A stretch of 36,777 nt of DNA from Frankiaceae bacterium (GTDB taxonomy: Bacteria; Actinomycetota; Actinomycetes; JAFAQI01). Shown one piece after another: positions 13,586 through 22,544 of this stretch (within the stretch, counting starts at the first letter, position 1; every line of letters starts with the position of its first letter). Position numbers and translations under genes: made by a program. The stretch spans positions 1-36,777 of the forward strand of contig JAICMG010000011.1 of NCBI GenBank assembly GCA_025929365.1. The letters are read 5' to 3'. The notes beneath the pieces were generated by a model. It was not told the DNA's origin. It was given only the letters and a program-made list of their open reading frames with translations, and made no database searches.

Positions 13586-14614
13586 ATGACTCGACCAACC
13601 AAACCCACCATTCGCCTCAGCTCGCCCGGAGACATGGCCATCGCCATCCCGATGCTGCTCGGCTACCACCCCGAGGAGAGCCTCGTCGTCAGCTGCCTCA
13701 ACGGCGCGGCTGTCGACCTGACGATGCGGTTCGATCTCGCGAATCTGTCCGCGACCGATGCGTTTGCCGATGAGCTTGCCGGCCGAATCGCTCTCACCCC
13801 CGCCGACGTCACGTTCATCGCGGTGTTCACCGACGCTCGACCGGCGTCCGGCGTGCTCCCGCATGCGGACGTCATCGAGGAGCTGTACGACGACCACCGG
13901 TTTCGGGTGGTCGAGGCCGTTCTGGTCAGCGGGCGGCGCTGGTGGTCCTACTTGTGTCCGGATCAGACCTGCTGCCCGGCGGCCGGCCGGCCGCTTGACG
14001 ACAGCTCCGAGGTCGCGACGAGCCTGAGTGCTGCGTTCGCCCTCGCCGGCGCCGGCGTCCTCGCCGACCGCAAGTCGCTCGTTGACTCGCTGTCGGTCGC
14101 CCCGGATCTCGACCTCGCGGTCGCGCGGCGGCAGCTGAGCACGGCGACGCAGCGCTTGGCGACAACGAACGCCGCGCAACGGCTCGCCGAGAGCCGAAGC
14201 CTTGTCGACACACTTGCCGACCGCTTCGCCGACCCTCGCGCGGAGCTCGCCGACGCCGAGGCTGCCTCACTTGCCGCAACGCTGCGCGATGTCAGCGCAC
14301 GCGATGACCTGCTCGTGCAGGCAGTGCCGCCGCAACGGCGGGAGGCGATCCTGCGTGTTCTGCGTGCCGCGGTCCGCCGGGTGTCTCCGCCTCATGACGC
14401 CCCCATCTGCACTGCGCTCGCATGGTTCGCCTACGCCGACGGAGACGGCACGACCGCGAACATCGCGCTCGACCGGGCGCTGCAGTCCGACTCGGAGTAC
14501 TCACTCGCACGGCTGATCGAGGCGAGCCTCGAGCGTCAGCTGCCGCCGGCGGCGCTCGTGGAGGTGATGAAGGGGGCCGCACGCGACATCGACGCGCGTG
14601 ATGCGGCAGGCTGA
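13586..14614 (+). CDS. DUF4192 domain protein
   Basis: A 342-aa protein of the actinobacterial DUF4192 family, whose function is unknown. The family signature is clear near the N-terminus (SSPGDMAIAIPMLLGYHPEE, residues 12-31, followed by SLVV). It is equally clear near the C-terminus, where ALAWFAYADGDGTTANIALD precedes a helix with ALQSD. No signal peptide or membrane segment is seen, so it is probably cytoplasmic. ATG 13586 is the start. Its last codons overlap possible upstream starts of the next gene, so the two may be co-transcribed. Confidence 0.88.
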   Translation: MTRPTKPTIRLSSPGDMAIAIPMLLGYHPEESLVVSCLNGAAVDLTMRFDLANLSATDAFADELAGRIALTPADVTFIAVFTDARPASGVLPHADVIEELYDDHRFRVVEAVLVSGRRWWSYLCPDQTCCPAAGRPLDDSSEVATSLSAAFALAGAGVLADRKSLVDSLSVAPDLDLAVARRQLSTATQRLATTNAAQRLAESRSLVDTLADRFADPRAELADAEAASLAATLRDVSARDDLLVQAVPPQRREAILRVLRAAVRRVSPPHDAPICTALAWFAYADGDGTTANIALDRALQSDSEYSLARLIEASLERQLPPAALVEVMKGAARDIDARDAAG

Positions 14615-14618
14615 TCGG

Positions 14619-15752
14619 ATGGTGGCGATCGTGGTCGGCGCCGGCCCCGGGGGGCTGGCCGTCGCGGCGATGCTGCAACGACGTGGCGTCGACACCGAGA
14701 TCGTCGAACGCGCGGATGCGGTCGGATCAGCGTGGCGCGGGCACTACGAGCGGTTGCACCTTCACACCGTGCGCTGGCTGTCGCACCTGCCGGGCTACCG
14801 CATCCCGCGCGAGTTCGGGCCCTGGGTCAGCCGCGACGATGTCGTGCGATACCTCGAGGCCTACGCGGCCCATCACGGCCTCCGGCCGTCGTTCGGCACG
14901 ACCATCGAGATGGTTCAGCGCGACGGCGGCGACGGTTGGCTGCTGCGAAGCCCGCAAGGCGATCGCCGCGCGCGGCATGTGGTGGTCGCCACCGGGCACA
15001 ACCACTCGCCGCTGCTGCCGGACTGGCCGGGCTCGAGTGACTACACGGGCGAGCTTCTGCACGCCAGCGAGTACCGCAACGCGAGGCCGTACGTCGGCAA
15101 GGACGTCCTGGTCGTCGGGGCGGGCAACACGGGTGCGGAGATCGCGCTCGACCTGGTCGAGACCGGTGCGGCGCGGGTGCGCATCGCGGTGCGGACGCCG
15201 CCGCACATCGTCCTGCGACAGCAGGGCATCATCTACAACCCGATCCTCGGAGTCTTCGCCCGCTACCTCCCGCCGAAGCTCTTCGACCCGGTTGCGTTGC
15301 GGATGCGACGGCTGACTCTGGGCGACTTGACGCCGTACGGGTTGCCCGAGCCGCCGGAGGGTCTGCTCGCCCGAGTGGCTCGTGACGACCAGATTCCCCT
15401 GGTCGACATGGGGTTTGTCGCGGCGGTCAAGGCGGGCCAGATCGATGTCGTCGCGGGGGTCACCGGATTCGGCGGCGGATCGGTCCGGTTGTCCGACGGG
15501 ACCGCGATCACGCCGGACGCCGTCGTTGCGGCGACCGGCTACCGGCGCGGCCTGGAGCCGCTGGTTGGGCACCTCGGCGTCCTCAGCTCCGCCGGCCGTC
15601 CTAGCGTGCATGGCACCGCGACGCATCCGGCGGCCCCGAACCTGTGGTTCACCGGGTTCACCAACCCGGTCAGCGGGATGTTCCGCGAGATGGGAATCGA
15701 CGCGCGCAAGATCGCGCGCGCGGTCGCGAGCAGAGTGAAGGGACACCGATGA
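14619..15752 (+). CDS. FMO/YUCCA-like NAD(P)H flavin monooxygenase
   Basis: A 377-aa two-dinucleotide-binding flavoprotein. It begins MVAIVVGAGPGGLAVAAMLQ (FAD Rossmann motif, residues 7-12), followed by a GSAWRGHYERLHLHT stretch. Around residue 167 is a second motif, VVGAGNTGAEIALDL, for NADPH, and the VAATGYRRG motif lies near residue 300. These are the features of class B flavin monooxygenases that hydroxylate N or S atoms; related plant YUCCA proteins act in indole-acetate synthesis (family knowledge). ATG 14619 is preferred since it starts at the FAD motif and lies 4 bp after the DUF4192 stop; GTG 14598 and ATG 14601 are alternatives. The stop overlaps the amine oxidase start (ATGA). Confidence 0.87.
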   Translation: MVAIVVGAGPGGLAVAAMLQRRGVDTEIVERADAVGSAWRGHYERLHLHTVRWLSHLPGYRIPREFGPWVSRDDVVRYLEAYAAHHGLRPSFGTTIEMVQRDGGDGWLLRSPQGDRRARHVVVATGHNHSPLLPDWPGSSDYTGELLHASEYRNARPYVGKDVLVVGAGNTGAEIALDLVETGAARVRIAVRTPPHIVLRQQGIIYNPILGVFARYLPPKLFDPVALRMRRLTLGDLTPYGLPEPPEGLLARVARDDQIPLVDMGFVAAVKAGQIDVVAGVTGFGGGSVRLSDGTAITPDAVVAATGYRRGLEPLVGHLGVLSSAGRPSVHGTATHPAAPNLWFTGFTNPVSGMFREMGIDARKIARAVASRVKGHR

Positions 15753-17248
15753 GTGGGATCAGCCGGCGCGGACTGCTGCAAGGCGGTGCGGCGCTGTCGG
15801 TGGCGGCGGGGGTCGGCACGGCGCCGTCGATCGCCGCGGCTCAGACCGCGAAGCGCCGGCATCGCGACGTCGATGTCGTCGTCGTCGGCGCAGGTCTCGC
15901 CGGGCTGTCTGCGGCTCGCCGGCTGCAGGACCACGGGCACTCGGTTGTCGTCCTGGAGGCACGCGACCGCGTCGGCGGCCGCACGCTCAACCATCCGCTG
16001 CCGCACGGCTACCACGGTGATCTTGGCGGCACCTGGATCGGGCCGACGCAGACCGAGATCGCGAAGCTCGCGAAGGAGATGCACGTCCACCCGTTCACTC
16101 AGCCCGATGCCGGCAACCAGGTCTACTACGACGGGAACGTCACGACGTACAGCGACAGCACTCCGTTGCTGGGAACCGCGCCGCCGGATCCGACCATCCT
16201 GCCGGACATCGTCGCGGTGATCCCCCTGATCGACCAGCTCGCGACGACGATCCCGCCGGACAAGCCGTGGGAGGCGCCCAACGCGGCGCAGTACGACCGG
16301 GAAACTCTCGACACCTGGCTACGCGGCGTGGCAGTCGGGGAGACGGACAAGTTCATGAAGGTCGTGTCTGCGGCCTTCGAGGCGCTGGTGGGCTCCGAGG
16401 CTCGAGAGGTCTCGATGCTCGACGCGCTCGCCTACGTCGCGACGGCAACCGACGGATCGTCGCCGGGAACCTTCGAGCGTCTGATCGACACCCGCGGCGG
16501 CGCGCAGGCGGCTCGGTTCGTCGAGGGCTCGCAGATGATCGCGATCCGGCTGGCGAAGCACATCGGGATGAAGCACGTGCTGCTCAACAACCCGGTCTAC
16601 AAGATCGCGCAGCACCGAACCGGTGTCACGGTCGTCGCGGAGCACGTGACTGTGCGCGCGAAGTACGTCGTCGTGGCGATCCCCCCGACGCTCGCCGGTC
16701 GAATCGAGTACGACCCGTTGATGCCGTCGGCGCGGGACTCACTGACGCAGCGAAGCCCCCAAGGGGCGCTCATCAAGGTGGAGGCGTTCTTCGACAAGCC
16801 GTGGTGGCGGGACAACGGGCTGAGCGGCGCGGCCGTCAGCACGGTCGGCCCGGCCAAGACGACGTTCGACGTCTCGCCGCAGGACGGGAAGATCGGCGGG
16901 TTACTGGGATTCGTCGGCGGTGACGAAGCGCGGAAGTTCAGTGGCCGGCCCACGGCGCTCAAGCACGCGGTGCTCGCCAACTTCTCCACCTTCTTCAACA
17001 AGGGCAAACCGATCCCGAAGCCGACGTCGGTCGTCGTCATGGACTGGACCCGCGAGCAGTGGACGCGCGGCTGCCCGGTGGCCATCGCCGGCCCGGGCGT
17101 CATCACCGAATACGGTCCGCACATCGCCAAGCCGGTGGGTCGCATCCATTGGGCCGGCACCGAAACCGCGACGTACTGGCACGGCTACATGGACGGGGCC
17201 GTTCGGTCGGGCTACCGCGCCGCTGCCGAGGTGCAGGCCAAGCTGTGA
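15749..17248 (+). CDS. Tat-exported flavin monoamine oxidase
   Basis: A 499-aa FAD enzyme that oxidises primary or polyamines to aldehydes, ammonia and hydrogen peroxide. The N-terminus has a twin-arginine signal (SRRGLLQGG, residues 5-13, then a hydrophobic stretch ending about AAAQTA), so it is exported folded. The FAD motif is VVVVGAGLAGLSAARRLQ (43-60) followed by LEARDRVGGR; GDLGGTWIG is typical of MAO; and the C-terminal FAD block reads GRIHWAGTETATYWHGYMDG. ATG 15749 overlaps the FMO stop (ATGA) and its own stop overlaps the next gene's GTG (GTGA), giving a tightly coupled three-gene unit. The substrate is not known. Confidence 0.9.
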   Translation: MSGISRRGLLQGGAALSVAAGVGTAPSIAAAQTAKRRHRDVDVVVVGAGLAGLSAARRLQDHGHSVVVLEARDRVGGRTLNHPLPHGYHGDLGGTWIGPTQTEIAKLAKEMHVHPFTQPDAGNQVYYDGNVTTYSDSTPLLGTAPPDPTILPDIVAVIPLIDQLATTIPPDKPWEAPNAAQYDRETLDTWLRGVAVGETDKFMKVVSAAFEALVGSEAREVSMLDALAYVATATDGSSPGTFERLIDTRGGAQAARFVEGSQMIAIRLAKHIGMKHVLLNNPVYKIAQHRTGVTVVAEHVTVRAKYVVVAIPPTLAGRIEYDPLMPSARDSLTQRSPQGALIKVEAFFDKPWWRDNGLSGAAVSTVGPAKTTFDVSPQDGKIGGLLGFVGGDEARKFSGRPTALKHAVLANFSTFFNKGKPIPKPTSVVVMDWTREQWTRGCPVAIAGPGVITEYGPHIAKPVGRIHWAGTETATYWHGYMDGAVRSGYRAAAEVQAKL

Positions 17249-18372
17249 GGGCACGTCTCCTCGCTGTCGCGCTCGCGTCGGCTGCGCTGGCCGTCGGCCC
17301 TGTGGCCTCGGCGCAGGCAGGACGTACCAACGGCACGATCACCGTCTTCGCACGCGTCGGGGCTCCGGGTGAGCCGTCGTTGACTCTCGTCACGCCGGAC
17401 CGGCATGTGTTCGTCGGGACATTCGAGGACGTGACGGGCTCGGACACCTCGGCGTCGAAGGTGTTCGAGTACGACGCGCACGGCAAGCTGCTGCGTACCT
17501 TCGTGATCAAGGGGCAGACACCGAACAAGGCACACGGAATCCAGGTCGCGGCACGTGACCGCAAGGGCCGGCTCTACCTCCTGGATCAGAGCCCGGCGCG
17601 GGTGTTGACCCTTGATCCGAGGACCGGCGCGCAGCGAACGTATGCGACGTTCGCCGACCTCCCGACGTGCGGGACCGGCGCAGCGACGGCGTGCAGCAAC
17701 TCGGTGCTCGACAACGCGCCGGAGCCCGACTATGCCGCGTGGCTTCCCGACGGGAGCATGCTCGTCACTGACTTCGCGCAGCAGCTGATCTGGTGGGTGC
17801 CTGCGGGTGGCGGGAAGGCGCGGGTCTGGTTCAACGACGCGCGCCTGGACGGGGAGCTGTTCGGGCCGGCCGGCATCGTCCTGATGCCGAAGCACCACAG
17901 TGTCCTCGTGACGGCGGCCACTGGCGGGATCACCACGATCGATCCGACCGATAACTCGACGCGGGGCAGGCTCTACCGAATCGGGATCGCGCGGCACGAC
18001 CGGGTGGGCAAGGTCAGCACGCTGTGGTCGAGCAAGGCCACGCAGGCGCCGGACGGCTTCGCGGTGTCAGCGGATCACCGTCACGTCTTCGTGGCGATGG
18101 CGGGTCCGGTCGCGAACTGTGTGGTGGAGGTCGCACACCAGCGCACCGGCTGGCACCAGGTCTGGCAGGTCCCGTCGTGTGGCGTCGGCGCCGGCAGCAG
18201 CTCACCGGTGCAGTGGGACACGGCCACGAGCGTCCAGTTCCTCGGCCGCAGCATTCTCGTGACGAACCAGGCTTACTTCACCGACATCGCGTCGCACTGG
18301 GTGATCTTCCGGGTCACCGAGCCGTTGCGCGGGATGCCGATCTACGTCCCGCGGAGCGCCGGGCAGGGTTGA
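17245..18372 (+). CDS. Secreted beta-propeller protein (SMP-30/gluconolactonase-like)
   Basis: A 375-aa protein with a Sec signal peptide (residues 1-25, MRARLLAVALASAALAVGPV ending ASAQA). The rest shows repeating beta-propeller blades (VFVGTFEDVTGSD, GRLYLLDQSPARVLTLD, GSMLVTDFAQQLIWWV, GPAGIVLMPKHHSVLVT, PDGFAVSADHRHVFVA). The family includes SMP-30/gluconolactonase lactonases, strictosidine-synthase-like proteins and non-enzymatic sugar-binding propellers, and the motifs do not decide. GTG 17245 overlaps the amine oxidase TGA, so both exported proteins are probably made together. Its 3' end overlaps the convergent unknown gene by 59 bp. Confidence 0.8.
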   Translation: MRARLLAVALASAALAVGPVASAQAGRTNGTITVFARVGAPGEPSLTLVTPDRHVFVGTFEDVTGSDTSASKVFEYDAHGKLLRTFVIKGQTPNKAHGIQVAARDRKGRLYLLDQSPARVLTLDPRTGAQRTYATFADLPTCGTGAATACSNSVLDNAPEPDYAAWLPDGSMLVTDFAQQLIWWVPAGGGKARVWFNDARLDGELFGPAGIVLMPKHHSVLVTAATGGITTIDPTDNSTRGRLYRIGIARHDRVGKVSTLWSSKATQAPDGFAVSADHRHVFVAMAGPVANCVVEVAHQRTGWHQVWQVPSCGVGAGSSSPVQWDTATSVQFLGRSILVTNQAYFTDIASHWVIFRVTEPLRGMPIYVPRSAGQG

Positions 18373-18739
18373 GCGCTTTGCCGCGGCGGGCCGACCAAGC
18401 CTTTGCGGTGCCGATGATGACCAGGTCGAAAAGCAGGGTCGACGTCGGCGCGAGGCGCGCGTTGAGCATGTCCCACAGCTGCCGGTCGGCGTGGGTGGGC
18501 CGTCCTTTGCTGCGGTGTACGACGACCACGACGCCCGGCGCCGCCACATCGGTGATCATTCGCTCCAGATAGCCGGCGAGGAACTGGTCGGCCGTGTCCG
18601 CCGGGGCGGTTTCTTGCGGGGTCTGGGTGAGCCCGATCCGGCCGCCGTCGCGGACGAAGAGCAGCCGGATCGTGCCCTCGAGCGAGGCTCCCGCGCAGGC
18701 GCGGCGGACAGCGGCAAGGGAGGGGTGACGGGCTGGCAC
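18314..18739 (-). CDS. Uncharacterised protein, weakly RadC/JAB-like
   Basis: A 141-aa hypothetical protein. From residue 18 it reads TIRLLFVRDGGRIGLTQTP, then a helix around FLAGYLERMI, then VVVVVHRSKGRPTHADRQLW and LLFDLVIIGTAKAWSAR. The order hydrophobic strand, His, small residues, Asp, then LxDxxIIG recalls RadC/JAB-type folds, but the metal ligands are not all present, so I give no function. The C-terminus is basic and disordered and overlaps the propeller gene on the other strand. GTG 18739 is chosen because GAGGCT lies 6 nt upstream; an upstream ATG would run into the divergent exporter gene. Confidence 0.5.
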   Translation of the reverse strand: MPARHPSLAAVRRACAGASLEGTIRLLFVRDGGRIGLTQTPQETAPADTADQFLAGYLERMITDVAAPGVVVVVHRSKGRPTHADRQLWDMLNARLAPTSTLLFDLVIIGTAKAWSARRGKALNPARRSAGRRSASRATAR

Positions 18740-18789
18740 GGGATGAGCCTCGGTGAGGGCATTGCGGCGCCGCCATCCCCAACTTGGTG

Positions 18790-19674
18790 ATGTGGACAAG
18801 ACTTGGAACGGTGCGGCGCGCGGAGGTGGTTCCGGCACCCGTGCTCGTCCTTGCCGGAATCGCGAGCGTGCAGAGCGGCGCGGCGATCGCCACGAAGCTG
18901 TTCCCCCTGGTCGGCGCCGGCGGCGCGGTGTTCCTTCGGCTCGCTCTGTCGGCCGTGATCGTCGGGCTGTTCGTGCGGCCCGGGTTGGCCCAAGTCCGCG
19001 GCGACATCACGTTGATGGTGGTCTTCGGCGTCGTCCTCGGCGGGATGAATCTGGCGTTCTATCTCGCGCTCGCGCGCATCCCGCTCGGGGTCGCTGTCAC
19101 GATCGAGTTCCTCGGTCCGCTGGCCGTCGCGATCGCGGGGTCCCGGCGGCTGCTCGACGTGGCGTGGGTCGTGCTTGCCGCGGCCGGTGTGCTGCTGCTG
19201 GCCGGCGGCGGCGGTCACCTGAAGGCCTCTGGCGTCGCGTTCGCCGCGGTGGCCGCGGCCTGCTGGGCGGGTTACATCGTGCTCGCGCAGCGGGTCGGCC
19301 GGGCGGTGCCGGGGATGACCGGGCTCGCAGTCGCCCTGGTCGCGGGCACCCTTCTCACCGCGCCGTACGGAATCGCGGTCGGCGGAACCGCTCTCGTGCG
19401 CCCTGGGGCCCTCGCCAAGGGTCTCGCGATCGCGGTCCTGTCCTCGGCCGTGCCGTACTCGCTCGAGCTCGCGGCACTCCGGCGACTGCGCGCCGCGACG
19501 TTCGGGGTGCTGATGTCCGTGGAGCCCGCGGTCGCCGCGCTTTCGGGGCTGGTCTTCCTCGGCCAGCGCCTGCGGGCGCTCGAGTGGGTTGCCGTCGGCT
19601 GCGTGATGGTCGCCTCGGTCGGCACGACCTCGTCGTCGACGTCGGCGGAGCCCGTCGAGATGATCGACGGGTGA
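18790..19674 (+). CDS. EamA/RhtA-like amino-acid exporter
   Basis: A 294-aa inner-membrane protein of the drug/metabolite transporter superfamily with about ten hydrophobic helices and two EamA halves. The sequence GVLMSVEPAVAALSGLVFLGQRL and the FLGPLAVAI segment are typical of the RhtA subgroup, which exports threonine, homoserine and related compounds (family knowledge). ATG 18790 is the chosen start, though TTG 18784 and GTG 18787 precede it directly. The TGA overlaps the GTG of the methyltransferase-like gene (GTGA), so the exporter may handle a product of that enzyme; this is inference from coupling only. Confidence 0.85.
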   Translation: MWTRLGTVRRAEVVPAPVLVLAGIASVQSGAAIATKLFPLVGAGGAVFLRLALSAVIVGLFVRPGLAQVRGDITLMVVFGVVLGGMNLAFYLALARIPLGVAVTIEFLGPLAVAIAGSRRLLDVAWVVLAAAGVLLLAGGGGHLKASGVAFAAVAAACWAGYIVLAQRVGRAVPGMTGLAVALVAGTLLTAPYGIAVGGTALVRPGALAKGLAIAVLSSAVPYSLELAALRRLRAATFGVLMSVEPAVAALSGLVFLGQRLRALEWVAVGCVMVASVGTTSSSTSAEPVEMIDG

Positions 19675-20465
19675 AGCTCGAGCTGCTCCAGGACGCGGAG
19701 CGCCCGGCAGGGTGGTGGTTGCTGGTTGGCGGCTCCGAGCAGTCGTTCGTCGACATCGACGACCCGTCTCATCTCGAGTTCGAGTACGTCCAGATGATGG
19801 GCTACGTCATCGACACCGCGTTCCCCAACGACCTTCCGCTGGTCGCGCTGCATCTCGGCGGGGGACTGTGCACGGTGCCGCGGTGGGTGGCCGACCGCTA
19901 CCCCGGCTCGCGGCAGCGCGTGATCGAGGCCGACGAGGAGGTCGCGCGGATCGCCAAGTCGCTCGGGCCGATGCCGCGGATCGACCTCGTCATCGGCGAC
20001 GCCCGGCCGGCGCTGGAGCAGACCAAGGCGGCATCGGTGGACTTGCTGGTCAGTGATGTGTACGTCGGTCCGGAGACGGTCATGTCGCTCTACCCGCGTC
20101 CCGCCCTCGAAGCGGCTCGAACGGTGCTGCGCGCGCGGGGGGTGTATGTCTGCAACCTCTCTGACGCGGCGCCGTTCGAGCTCGCGAAGGCCGTCGCGGG
20201 GATGTTGCGTGGTCTCTACGAGCACGTCGCATTGCTCGCGGAGCCGGCGGTGCTGCGGGGCAGGCGCTCGGGCAACATCGTGCTGGCGGCGACGGACGGC
20301 GACCTCGACGTCGATGCGCTCGCTCGGCGTACGGCGGGCGGCCCGTTGCGAGTCCGCCTCGTTGTTGGCGACGCTCTCGACGCATTCATCGGCGCCGCGG
20401 AGCCGGCACACGACGAGGCCTCGCTTCCACGGTCCGGAGAGTCAGGAGCGCGCCGGCTCCGTTGA
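19671..20465 (+). CDS. Spermidine-synthase-like SAM-dependent protein
   Basis: A 264-aa protein with the Rossmann core of the spermidine synthase/methyltransferase family: ALHLGGGLCTVPRWVADRYP (motif I, residues about 63-82), a conserved acidic residue in VIEADEEV, then LVIGDARPAL and LLVSDVYVGP. In true spermidine synthases the active site has a D-x-x-D pair and an N-terminal beta-domain. Here the second motif is DVY and the N-terminal part is short, so polyamine synthesis is not certain and it may be a methyltransferase. It is coupled to the exporter upstream (GTGA) and overlaps the convergent FUSC gene by 24 bp. Confidence 0.8.
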   Translation: MKLELLQDAERPAGWWLLVGGSEQSFVDIDDPSHLEFEYVQMMGYVIDTAFPNDLPLVALHLGGGLCTVPRWVADRYPGSRQRVIEADEEVARIAKSLGPMPRIDLVIGDARPALEQTKAASVDLLVSDVYVGPETVMSLYPRPALEAARTVLRARGVYVCNLSDAAPFELAKAVAGMLRGLYEHVALLAEPAVLRGRRSGNIVLAATDGDLDVDALARRTAGGPLRVRLVVGDALDAFIGAAEPAHDEASLPRSGESGARRLR

Positions 20466-22544
20466 CTGCTCGCCGGAGACATGGGCGAGGGTGTCGACAC
20501 TGTCGATCAGCGGATCGAGATGTGCCGCGAGAAGGGCCACCCGCCTGGCATGCAGCCCGGTTGGGTCCTCCGCGTCATCGGCGTCGAGTGCCTCCTGCAT
20601 CTCGCGCAGCCGCGAGACGTCGGCAGGTTGGTGGTGCGCGAGGGCCTGCAGCGCGTGCACGATGCCATCGCGGAGCTCGCGCACCTCCGGCACTGCAGTG
20701 TGCGCGGTGGCGTCCTCGACCGTCGCGCGTAGTGCATGCAATGCGATGACGATGCGGCGCGCGGCGGACAGCCGTCCCGATGCCGTCGCCACGTCGGCGC
20801 CGCCCCGCGCCGGCTCCGCTGCCGCGCGCGTCAAGGACGCCATCGCCGCCAGACGTGCGCGCCGCGCCCCTGACGCGGCAGCGTCGGCCGCTGCGGGGTC
20901 GCTGCGGTCCGGGTCTATGTAGCGGCCGAGCACCGCATCCGCGTAGGTCGCGAGCGAGGCGAGCAGGGCATCGACGGCGTTGGTCAGCGACACGCCCTCC
21001 CAGGTCGGCCACAGGAGGTATCCGGTGAGGGCGAGGCCCCCGCCGACCAGCGTGTCGAGGCCCCGGTCGGCGACCGTCGAGAGGTGGTTCCCGCCGAGCG
21101 GAGCCAGCAGGAGCACCACCAATGCGGTGATCGAGATCGAGTAGAGCGCGTAGGACGCGGCGAAGCAGGTGTAAGCGGCCCAGGTGGCAACCGCGATCAG
21201 GATCGCGAGCGCACCTCCATCGGGATGGAGCGTCTCGACCAGCGTGCCCGCCGCGATCACCCCGATTCCGGTGCCGATGATGCGCGCCAGGCCGCGCTGC
21301 GCAGTCGTCGCGTAGTCGGGCTTCAGCACCACGAGGGCAGTGAGTGTGACCCAGTAGCCGCGCTGCCAGGGCAGTGCCCGGCTGATCGCCTCCGCGGTCG
21401 GCAACAACACGGCGAGGCGCACCGCGTGGCGGAACGCGGACGACGTCGGATCGGTGGCCGCGGTGAGGATGCGTTGCACGGCCGAGGCGGTACGGCGAGG
21501 CAGCGCGAGCACCGCCTGTCCGGTGCCGGGTCCGCGGGGCAGCAGCATCAAGCGGATGCCGGCGACCGCGCCGGTGAGCCGATCAGCGGCGCGCAGCTGG
21601 CCGGCGAGCGCGGATGCCCGCGCGGCCGCGTAGCGGGTGGGAGTCCCGCGCCTGCCCGAGGGCGCTGCATCACGCGCCGCTCGGAGTCGCTGTTGGGTCC
21701 GGCCGAGGGCGGGAGGTTCGCCGGGACCGGGCCTGGCTTCCCGAATCGCCGCGCTGATCCCGGTCAGCCAGGTCGCCGATGCCACACGAGTGTGACGGGT
21801 TTCCTCGACGGTCGTCACGGTGGCCAATGCCTGGAGCTCCAGCCGGATCCGTTCGGACTCGTCGACCAGCCCGCGAAGCAGGTCGACGTCCTCGCCGGGC
21901 CCTCTTCGTGTGACGAGATCCCTGGCCGTCGCCGTCAACGACGCTGCGGTCATTCCGCTGCGCTCGACGTCGCGAGCCATCTTGGCGAGTTCGGCGTAGA
22001 CCTCGCTCAGGACCGCGCGCTCGGTCGCGAAGCGTCTCGGCGACCTCACCGTCAGTGCGATCAGCCCCTGTAGTCCTGCGCCCGCCAACACCCAGCCTGC
22101 GTGCCCGACCGAAGCGGCGACGCTGCCGGGGAACCGGCCGAACACCACGAGTCCCATGACGGCTTGGGTGCCGACGATCGTCGCGCTCCGTCCGAGCACC
22201 GCCGTGAGGCCCGCGGCGAAACCCCACACCGCGAGGACGACGAGGGTCGGCGCGAGGTGGCCGGCCACCAGACCGCCGACGAAGGTGCTGGTCGCCATCC
22301 CGACGGCGGTCGCTGCCATCACTCCCGCATTGGTGCCCGGCGATCCGCCCATCCCGGCGGCTCCGGCGGGCAATGCGCCGGCGGCAGCAATCGCACCTTC
22401 GGCGGGATGGCCCACCGCGGCGCCGACGGCGAACGGGATGGCAACTCCCGCCGCACCGCGAAGCGCGATCAGCGGCGCGAAACCGCCGCGGTCGACAGCG
22501 ATTGCGCTCGCCACGGCGGTACGAACCGCGGCGGGAGGTCTCAC
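20442..22544 (-). CDS. FUSC-family membrane protein
   Basis: A 700-aa membrane protein with two sets of hydrophobic helices (about residues 25-170 and 375-540) separated by a long soluble helical region. The second set begins RHAVRLAVLLPTAEAISRAL and includes GYWVTLTALVVLKPDYATTA and GTGIGVIAAG, the signature of FUSC/aromatic-acid-exporter-like proteins. A soluble, helix-rich C-terminal domain follows. The family includes proteins implicated in efflux of aromatic acids and toxic organics; the substrate here is unknown. GTG 22544 overlaps the stop of the upstream flavoprotein gene, so the two are coupled. Confidence 0.85.
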   Translation of the reverse strand: MRPPAAVRTAVASAIAVDRGGFAPLIALRGAAGVAIPFAVGAAVGHPAEGAIAAAGALPAGAAGMGGSPGTNAGVMAATAVGMATSTFVGGLVAGHLAPTLVVLAVWGFAAGLTAVLGRSATIVGTQAVMGLVVFGRFPGSVAASVGHAGWVLAGAGLQGLIALTVRSPRRFATERAVLSEVYAELAKMARDVERSGMTAASLTATARDLVTRRGPGEDVDLLRGLVDESERIRLELQALATVTTVEETRHTRVASATWLTGISAAIREARPGPGEPPALGRTQQRLRAARDAAPSGRRGTPTRYAAARASALAGQLRAADRLTGAVAGIRLMLLPRGPGTGQAVLALPRRTASAVQRILTAATDPTSSAFRHAVRLAVLLPTAEAISRALPWQRGYWVTLTALVVLKPDYATTAQRGLARIIGTGIGVIAAGTLVETLHPDGGALAILIAVATWAAYTCFAASYALYSISITALVVLLLAPLGGNHLSTVADRGLDTLVGGGLALTGYLLWPTWEGVSLTNAVDALLASLATYADAVLGRYIDPDRSDPAAADAAASGARRARLAAMASLTRAAAEPARGGADVATASGRLSAARRIVIALHALRATVEDATAHTAVPEVRELRDGIVHALQALAHHQPADVSRLREMQEALDADDAEDPTGLHARRVALLAAHLDPLIDSVDTLAHVSGEQSTEPARS

